This document shows, in pieces, positions 33,277 through 37,249 of a stretch of DNA of 37,249 bases (positions are counted from its first letter, which is position 1; every line of letters begins with the position of its first letter). A program made the translations under genes and the position numbers. Source of the stretch: Flavobacteriaceae bacterium UBA7684 (lineage in GTDB: Bacteria; Bacteroidota; Bacteroidia; Flavobacteriales; Flavobacteriaceae); contig DLGW01000018.1 in the NCBI GenBank assembly GCA_002482885.1, forward strand, positions 1 through 37,249. The letters are read 5' to 3'. Below the pieces are notes generated by a model that worked only from the letters and a program-made list of their open reading frames with translations, was not told the origin of the DNA and did no database searches.

Positions 33277-33567
33277 ATGAAAGAAAATAAACAACCAGAA
33301 AATAGTAATCCAGAAAATGAAGCGGTTATTGTTCCTGCCGAAGTTACAGCTGATTTAGAATCTAATAATGACGTTGTGAGCAACGATGAATCAGAAGAAA
33401 CCACCAAAAAGAAAGAAAAAAAACTAAAAAAATTAGAAAAGATAAGTTCTAAAATCAAAGAAAAAATAAAAAAGGCCAATAAAAAGAAAAAAGCTAAAGC
33501 TAAAAAAGCAAAGGCTAAAATGAAATTGAAAGAAAAAAAGGCTAAGAAGAAAGCAAAGAAAAAATAA
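33277..33567 (+). CDS. small protein with acidic N-terminus and Lys/Ala-rich C-terminal tail
   Basis: 96 residues. Residues 1-45 are acidic and hydrophilic (NPENEAVIVPAEVTADLE, then NDESEE). Residues 46-96 are almost half lysine, in KKxKxK and AKAKKAKAKMK-like repeats ending KKAKKKAKKK. There is no signal peptide. The tail resembles the basic tails of histone-H1-like bacterial proteins and could bind DNA or RNA, but no family can be named and low-complexity frames must be treated with care. Support for being real: its own consensus promoter, an ATG at a plausible distance, and isolation from neighbouring genes. Confidence 0.6.
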   Translation: MKENKQPENSNPENEAVIVPAEVTADLESNNDVVSNDESEETTKKKEKKLKKLEKISSKIKEKIKKANKKKKAKAKKAKAKMKLKEKKAKKKAKKK

Positions 33568-33583
33568 TCTTGTAAAAACCGAT

Positions 33584-33632
33584 GAGTCGGATTAACTTGT
33601 TGAGTTAGCTTCGCTCAAGAGTAATCCGACTC
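33584..33632. repeat. long intergenic hairpin after the Lys-rich gene
   Basis: GAGTCGGATTA (33584-33594) pairs perfectly with TAATCCGACTC (33622-33632). Inside, TTGAG (33600-33604) pairs with CTCAA (33614-33618) around a TTAGCTTCG loop. There is no T run after it, so it is not a classic terminator. Its right arm shares sequence with the 3' end of the HNH gene. Confidence 0.75.
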
Positions 33633-33648
33633 CTACTAAACACACCCC

Positions 33649-33685
33649 AATCTTTTAATTCTTCAATCATTTAATCTTTAAAATC
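33649..33685 (-). repeat. octanucleotide array, reverse-oriented copy of the 18334 family
   Basis: AATC or AATT recurs at 33649, 33657, 33665 and 33673, exactly 8 bases apart, then at 33682. Read on the minus strand it gives GATTAAAT GATTGAAG-type units, the same family as the array after alaS. Confidence 0.75.
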
Positions 33686-33691
33686 AAAAAA

Positions 33692-33726
33692 TTACACGTA
33701 ACAAATTATTATATTTGCACGTAACA
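33692..33726. promoter_or_regulatory. promoter and twin operator of the antitoxin-toxin pair
   Basis: The -7 box TATATTTG (33710-33717) lies between two direct copies of CACGTAACA (33695-33703 and 33718-33726), 23 bases apart. Each copy is part of a short palindrome of the form TTACACGTAA or TTGCACGTAA. This fits autoregulation by a ribbon-helix-helix-like antitoxin binding on both sides of the box. Confidence 0.6.
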
Positions 33727-33737
33727 TTTTTTTGATT

Positions 33738-33980
33738 ATGAATACAAAACTCACCTTAAATTTAGAAAAATCAATTATTGAGCAAGCCAAGTCTTATGCC
33801 AAAAGTCATCATGTGAGCTTGTCAAAAATTATTGAAAATTATTTAGAATCCCTTACTGCTCATACCAAAAACACTACTAAAATAAGTCCTTTGGTAGAAA
33901 GTTTAACAGGCGTTATTCCCAATAACAACACCAACGAAAAAGACGATTACGGAAATTACTTATCTGAAAAATATTCGTAA
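33738..33980 (+). CDS. antitoxin of a VapBC-like pair (DUF6364/RHH-like)
   Basis: 80 residues. The N-terminal part MNTKLTLNLEKSIIEQAKSYAKSHHVSLSKIIENYLESLT has the strand-helix-helix pattern of ribbon-helix-helix repressors and matches DUF6364 antitoxin-like proteins. The C-terminal half (SPLVESLTGVIP, KDDYGNYLSEKYS) would wrap the toxin. An in-frame TTG two codons earlier exists, but the ATG at 33738 is preferred. Its stop overlaps the toxin start by one base (TAATG). Confidence 0.82.
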   Translation: MNTKLTLNLEKSIIEQAKSYAKSHHVSLSKIIENYLESLTAHTKNTTKISPLVESLTGVIPNNNTNEKDDYGNYLSEKYS

Positions 33981-34390
33981 TGGAATATATTTTTGTGGAT
34001 ACCAATATTGTAATTGATTTGCTTTCTAAAAGAGAAGATTTTTATAAAGAAGCTCAGGAATTATTCACTTTAGCCGACACTAAAAAAGTAAATTTATACG
34101 TTTCTGCTTTAACTTTTGCCAATACGCACTATATACTTTCACGAAATTTAAAAGCAGAAGAAGTACGAAAAGTGCTTATCAAGTTTAAAACACTAGCAAC
34201 TGTTTTACCCATTGATGACAAAATTATCGAACTCGCTTTAGCATCTGATTTCGTTGATTTTGAAGATGCGATTCAATATCAAACAGCGATTCAAAATGGG
34301 TTAGAAATTATCATTACCCGTAATAAAAAAGATTTTAAAAATGCCAAAATACCCGTGCTAAACGCCAAAGAGTATTTGAATAAACTTTAA
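33980..34390 (+). CDS. PIN domain toxin (VapC-like ribonuclease)
   Basis: 136 residues. The PIN fold starts EYIFVDTNIVIDLLSKRE with catalytic D7. Later acidic residues are in DFVDFEDAIQYQTA (D93, E95, D96) and TRNKKDF (D118). The second conserved acid, usually a Glu near residue 43, is not evident: the helix reads ALTFANTHYIL. Expected to cleave RNA when freed from its antitoxin. Translationally coupled to the antitoxin by a one-base overlap. Confidence 0.87.
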   Translation: MEYIFVDTNIVIDLLSKREDFYKEAQELFTLADTKKVNLYVSALTFANTHYILSRNLKAEEVRKVLIKFKTLATVLPIDDKIIELALASDFVDFEDAIQYQTAIQNGLEIIITRNKKDFKNAKIPVLNAKEYLNKL

Positions 34391-34415
34391 ATCAATTTTT
34401 AATTAAGATTAGTCC

Positions 34416-34423
34416 TACCTTTG
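34416..34423 (+). promoter_or_regulatory. -7 box of the DUF1456 gene
   Basis: TACCTTTG, 20 bases before the ATG at 34444 and within the 53-base gap after the toxin gene. Confidence 0.5.
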
Positions 34424-34443
34424 TAGCTCCAAAAAACAGCTTC

Positions 34444-34860
34444 ATGAACAACAACGATATATTTAAAAAATTAAGAGTAGCACTGCAATTGCGTGATGAT
34501 CAAATTGTAGAGATTTTGCAATTGGTGGATTTCAGAATTTCAAAAGCGGAATTGGGTGCTTTTTTCAGAAGCGAAGATCATCCTAATTTCATGGAATGTG
34601 GAGACCAAGTATTGCGTAATTTTTTAAATGCTTTGATTATTCATTTACGAGGAACCAAAGAAAATCCTAAAGACCCAAAACAAGTTTTAGAAGCCATTAA
34701 AAAAGACAAAAAACCTTTAGATAAAGAGTTTACGCCTAAGCCTAAAACCCAAGACCAAAAACCAAAAACCTATAACCCAAGACCCAAGACCCAAGACCAA
34801 AAGTCAAAAAGTCCCATCGAAAATATTCGTTATAAAAACGGCAAAAAAAATAAGGAGTAA
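34444..34860 (+). CDS. DUF1456 (YehS-like) protein with heptapeptide-repeat insert
   Basis: 138 residues. Residues 1-70 match DUF1456: NDIFKKLRVALQLRDDQIVEILQLVDFRISKAELGAFFRSEDHPNFMECGDQVLRNFLNALI. Other family members have a second, similar repeat in this region; here only part of a C-terminal half is present. Residues 100-123 (PKTQDQK PKTYNPR PKTQDQK SKS) are a heptapeptide repeat encoded by ten tandem 7-base units. Function unknown. A terminator overlaps its stop codon. Confidence 0.87.
   Translation: MNNNDIFKKLRVALQLRDDQIVEILQLVDFRISKAELGAFFRSEDHPNFMECGDQVLRNFLNALIIHLRGTKENPKDPKQVLEAIKKDKKPLDKEFTPKPKTQDQKPKTYNPRPKTQDQKSKSPIENIRYKNGKKNKE
34741..34810 (+). repeat. heptanucleotide array inside the DUF1456 coding sequence
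   Basis: Ten contiguous 7-base units with consensus CCCAAGA (units 2, 6, 7 and 8 exact) and variants CCAAAAA, CCTATAA and TCAAAAA. Over 70 bases the reading frame cycles every 21 bases, so the peptide repeats every 7 residues. Confidence 0.92.
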
Positions 34861-34878
34861 TTACTCCTTATTTTTTTT
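34843..34878. terminator. bidirectional terminator after DUF1456
   Basis: A perfect 36-base palindrome centred at 34860/34861: an A8 run, TAAGGAGTAA, its complement, then T8. The stop codon TAA of DUF1456 lies in the stem. Confidence 0.92.
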
Positions 34879-35234
34879 GTTCTTGATTGTAAGCGTACTC
34901 AAAAGTATTGCCTGTAGATTGGATGGTTTATATAAATGTGCTTTTTTTCAGTTAAACAGTTGAAAACAACCAAAAACGCTTATTTAAGAAAGCAATTTTA
35001 ATTAAAAATTGCTTTTTGTAATTAACAAATTGCTGAATTTTAAAATGCCTATGTAGCTAAAGATGATCTTGAAATTGGTTTCGGAAATATTATCCCTGTT
35101 TGGCTTTTTGATACTATGTACTAAAATAATTTGGAGGTTCCTTTGCACCAAAAAAGTCCCGCTTTCGGCAGAGGTTATTTTAGACTTTAAACAAACTACT
35201 ATTTTTGAATTACTTGTTTGTTCATCAAAAAATA
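34879..35234. other. 356-base gap with no supported gene
   Basis: AT-rich. It contains an 11-base-pair hairpin (AAAGCAATTTT at 34989-34999, complement at 35005-35015) that could terminate plus-strand read-through. A 62-codon plus-strand frame at 35063-35251 has no promoter, no start context and no family resemblance, and runs into the opposite XRE gene. I see nothing else. Confidence 0.6.
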
Positions 35235-35453
35235 TTAGAAAAGCTCTTTAATGTTTAAACTTAATGCTTTTGCTATTTTATGAAGTGTAGCTATTGAAGT
35301 ATTTATTTCTCCTCTCTCAATTCTTCCTATTTGATTTCTGGGAATATTTGCATCAAACGAAAGAATTTCCTGAGACAAGTTTAACTCAAGTCTTTTCTGT
35401 CTAATTTTTTCGCCAATAATTTTAATGGTTTCTTTTTCTTCATTTGATAACAT
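35235..35453 (-). CDS. small XRE-family HTH regulator
   Basis: 72 residues, nearly all one Cro/C1-type helix-turn-helix: IRQKRLELNLSQEILSFDANIPRNQIGRIERGEINTSIATLHKIAKAL (about 18-65). No effector domain. It is divergent from the secreted protein at 35554, and the 100-base gap holds a 16-base palindrome (35488-35503) suited to a dimeric repressor of this type. It probably controls itself and the divergent gene. Confidence 0.88.
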   Translation of the reverse strand: MLSNEEKETIKIIGEKIRQKRLELNLSQEILSFDANIPRNQIGRIERGEINTSIATLHKIAKALSLNIKELF

Positions 35454-35487
35454 GAATTAAAATTCAACATATCCTATAAAAACAACT

Positions 35488-35503
35488 GACACATATTTGT
35501 GTC
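35488..35503. promoter_or_regulatory. palindromic operator candidate between XRE and the secreted-protein gene
   Basis: GACACA, TATT, TGTGTC: a perfect dyad with 6-base arms. It lies 35 bases upstream of the XRE start and 50 bases upstream of the 35554 start. A CATATTTG at 35493-35500 overlaps it and a second CATATTTG lies at 35520-35527; each is one mismatch from the -7 consensus. Confidence 0.55.
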
Positions 35504-35553
35504 TTATTTTAAAATTAATCATATTTGTCTGAACAATTTAATTAACTAATATT

Positions 35554-36144
35554 ATGAGAAAAATTTTATTTACTCTTTTTGTATTGTCGATTTCTTTCAC
35601 TTCTTATGGGCAGTGGACAAACACTCAAAGACAACAATTGTATGATTTAGCGTTCAGTAATCTAACTTTAAACAAAGGTTTGAATGCAGAACAACAAAAA
35701 CTATTGTCTAAGTGTTTTATGAAAAAAATATCCGAAGAAGTAACAATTTCCGAATTTAATAGTAAGATTGAAATTGAGTTGGAAGATATTTATGATTCAG
35801 CTATTGATAGATGTGCCAAGGAATTAGGATTGACTTTTTCAACTAAAAAAGCGCCCCAAGAGACTACAACAAAGTCGGAAAAATTAGTGATTAATTTTGC
35901 TAATATGGAAGGACATTGGATTGCTGATGGAGGAACGGATTTATATTTAATGGGTAATTCAGAATTTGTTTTAAACTGGGGGACAAGTATAGAGAAAGGA
36001 AAATGGAGTATTGAAGGTAGTAAACTTAGTATGGTTGGCAATGATATCTTTGCTCGTCAATATAAAAGAACTGTTTTAAGTTTAACAACAACAGAATTAT
36101 CAATAGATTTCGGTAAACAAATTATCAAGTTTAAAAAATCATAA
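35554..36144 (+). CDS. secreted protein of unknown function with lipocalin-like C-terminal part
   Basis: 196 residues. Signal peptide MRKILFTLFVLSISFTSYGQ, then a helical region (35-90) with two cysteines (KCFMKK and DRCAKEL). A beta-rich C-terminal half follows (about 113-196: NMEGHWIADGGTDLYLMGNSEFVLNWG, then KGKWSIEGSKLSMVG) that follows the strand rhythm of small lipocalin-like domains. No family is recognised. Divergent from the XRE gene and probably regulated by it; a strong terminator follows. Confidence 0.72.
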   Translation: MRKILFTLFVLSISFTSYGQWTNTQRQQLYDLAFSNLTLNKGLNAEQQKLLSKCFMKKISEEVTISEFNSKIEIELEDIYDSAIDRCAKELGLTFSTKKAPQETTTKSEKLVINFANMEGHWIADGGTDLYLMGNSEFVLNWGTSIEKGKWSIEGSKLSMVGNDIFARQYKRTVLSLTTTELSIDFGKQIIKFKKS

Positions 36145-36162
36145 TAAAAACTATTATAGGTT

Positions 36163-36198
36163 AAAAAATAAGGGCTACAATCGTAGTCCTTATTTTTT
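36163..36198 (+). terminator. terminator after the secreted-protein gene
   Basis: AAAAAATAAGGGCTAC, loop AATC, GTAGTCCTTATTTTTT. A 16-base-pair stem with one G-T wobble and A/T runs on both sides. Confidence 0.9.
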
Positions 36199-36221
36199 GC
36201 AAACACTTAAATATCAAAATA

Positions 36222-37103
36222 TTGGAATTAAAAACGATTATATTTTTGATTTTTTATAGCACCATATCATTCGCTCAAATAGATAGTACTTACATACAAG
36301 AATATCCTCAGAAATATAGTTTTAGAATTTTTTATCAAGAGAATTATACTACAATAAACGAATTCAGACCGAATTATCCGATTGGTTTTGGAATTGGTTT
36401 TTCTGTTAAAAATACTTTTATCAATTTAAAAACAGGCTACAACTTTATAAGTTTAAAAGACAAAAATAAGTACGGAAAAACTACATCGTTGGACTTTAAA
36501 ATCATAAAGTATGGTCGTAATTTTTGCATTGATGCATATTATCTTCAAACAAAGGGTTTTTATTCAGTAGTAGATAATCAAACTAAAATAATAAATCAAT
36601 TTCCAGATTTGGAATTACATCATGTGAGTACAGAAGGAATGTATGTTTTTAATAGTGAGAAATTTTCACTTAAAGCTGCTTTCGAACAATCTGAAAAGCA
36701 GATTAAAGCAAATGTTGGAAGTGTAATATTATCAGGAGGTTTTTATTACAATAGATTAAACAATATTCATTTTTCGGACAATAAAGATGATATAAAAAAT
36801 GTGCAGTTTGGATTAAAATTAGGTTACGGAGGTTCTTTGTATATGGGCAAGGCTAGAATCTCTGGCTTGTTAGCTTTAGGGGCAAATACAGGAAATGAAT
36901 ATAGTTATGTAAAAGAATTAAAACTTAGAATTTATCCTGCGGGTTCCTACCGAATTGCATTAAGTTATTTTCACAATGATTGGTCAATTTCTATTATTGG
37001 GGTAGGTCATCGGGAAGTTGTAGATGTTGAAAATATAGAGTTTAAAATTACACCCAACAATGCTCAATTAGTATTTGTGAAACACTTTAACCATTTCTTT
37101 TGA
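36222..37103 (+). CDS. predicted outer-membrane protein, TTG start
   Basis: 293 residues. The frame opens with TTG at 36222 and encodes MELKTIIFLIFYSTISFAQ, a proper signal peptide with an FAQ cleavage site; no in-frame ATG lies near. The mature part alternates short amphipathic strands (IGFGIGFSVKNTFINLKTGYNFISL, TSLDFKIIKYGRNFCIDAYYLQ, VQFGLKLGYGGSLYMGKARISGLLALGANTG, YRIALSYFHNDWSISIIGVGHREVV) and ends LVFVKHFNHFF, an aromatic C-terminus typical of beta-barrels. No family name can be given. Last gene inside the inverted-repeat interval. Confidence 0.7.
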   Translation: MELKTIIFLIFYSTISFAQIDSTYIQEYPQKYSFRIFYQENYTTINEFRPNYPIGFGIGFSVKNTFINLKTGYNFISLKDKNKYGKTTSLDFKIIKYGRNFCIDAYYLQTKGFYSVVDNQTKIINQFPDLELHHVSTEGMYVFNSEKFSLKAAFEQSEKQIKANVGSVILSGGFYYNRLNNIHFSDNKDDIKNVQFGLKLGYGGSLYMGKARISGLLALGANTGNEYSYVKELKLRIYPAGSYRIALSYFHNDWSISIIGVGHREVVDVENIEFKITPNNAQLVFVKHFNHFF

Positions 37104-37139
37104 GATCATAGATTACAAACAATTTCAACTCATCAACAC

Positions 37140-37181
37140 CGCCTTTCATTTTAAAAACGTGAGAATTTCAAAAAGGTTTTT
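37140..37181 (-). repeat. right copy of the 42-base inverted repeat
   Basis: Exact reverse complement of 29631-29672. Similarity continues inward to about 37117 (GTGTTGATGAGT, AAATTGTTT on the minus strand). Outside it, 37182-37249 is G+C-richer and contains GTTGGGTGTTGCGCG; it has no match in the left flank and is cut by the window edge. Confidence 0.9.
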
Positions 37182-37249
37182 GAGCGTTGGGTGTTGCGCG
37201 AAATCCGTTAATGAAATGGTAGCGATTGCGCATGAGCAAAAAGCTTTTT

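Noticed and set aside
33249..33479. 76-codon minus-strand frame rich in Phe and Ser
   Set aside because: Antisense of the Lys-rich gene: lysine codons read backwards give Phe/Leu. The plus frame has the promoter.
35063..35251. 62-codon plus-strand open frame MILKLVSEILSLFGFLIL...
   Set aside because: No promoter box or start context, AT-rich, no recognisable family, and it overlaps the end of the well-supported XRE gene on the other strand.
37182..37249. Possible integron attC site (GTTGGGT core) outside the right inverted repeat
   Set aside because: A single seven-base core match without a recognisable paired inverse core, and no integrase in view; the window ends before the site could be completed.
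1..37249. tRNA, rRNA, IS element or transposase
   Set aside because: No cloverleaf, CCA-ended arm, rRNA-like stretch or transposase motif was noticed by eye; a tRNAscan or ISfinder run would be needed to exclude them formally.

Overview
The window is a low-GC bacterial chromosome segment that reads as a member of the Bacteroidota, most likely Flavobacteriaceae. The evidence is the family content (GSCFA protein, DUF4296 lipoprotein, DUF4271 protein beside hemD, OmpA protein with PD40 propeller repeats, a Bacteroidota-type dihydroorotase). Most intergenic promoters also match the Bacteroidota -7 consensus TAnnTTTG, in the clearest cases with a -33 TTG 18-20 bases upstream, and Shine-Dalgarno sequences are mostly absent. 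No rRNA, tRNA, CRISPR array, insertion sequence or transposase gene was found.

Bases 1-29345 are conserved housekeeping sequence. In order they hold: the start of tyrS (minus, cut by the window edge); a nucleoside-sugar/steroid-type dehydrogenase; a minus-strand operon of polyprenol-phosphate mannosyltransferase, dihydroorotase and DUF4296 lipoprotein; DUF4271 plus hemD; DUF423; a saccharopine-dehydrogenase-like protein; a pair of M16 peptidase subunits; rplU-rpmA; a photolyase; a five-gene minus operon (M23 peptidase, MerR regulator, LemA, two TPM proteins); alaS; a lipoprotein; GSCFA; OmpA/PD40; an M3 oligopeptidase; a DUF4143 ATPase; a UbiA-like membrane protein; a beta-barrel protein; and uvrB. 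Convergent pairs are often separated by hairpin terminators, but two pairs abut with only 2-3 bases between stop codons.

Bases 29346-37249 have accessory character: a zinc-ribbon HNH protein, a P2-like P-type cation ATPase, a Lys-rich small protein, an antitoxin/PIN toxin pair, DUF1456, a small XRE regulator divergent from a secreted protein, and a predicted outer-membrane protein. A perfect 42-base inverted repeat lies at 29631-29672 and 37140-37181, so these genes sit in a roughly 7.5-kb interval bounded by inverted repeats. No recombinase is visible inside it.

The most unusual signal is not a gene. At least seven places carry short tandem arrays with a 7-base (sometimes 8-base) period. 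Each locus has its own unit sequence. They lie between genes and, in two cases, inside genes, where a 7-base unit read in three frames becomes a 7-residue peptide repeat (GSCFA residues 207-220, DUF1456 residues 100-123). One array is interrupted by a separate, strongly folded element (29418-29513), and another ends exactly where the left 42-base inverted repeat begins. I did not recognise these arrays as a named system; they are the main candidate for something undescribed.
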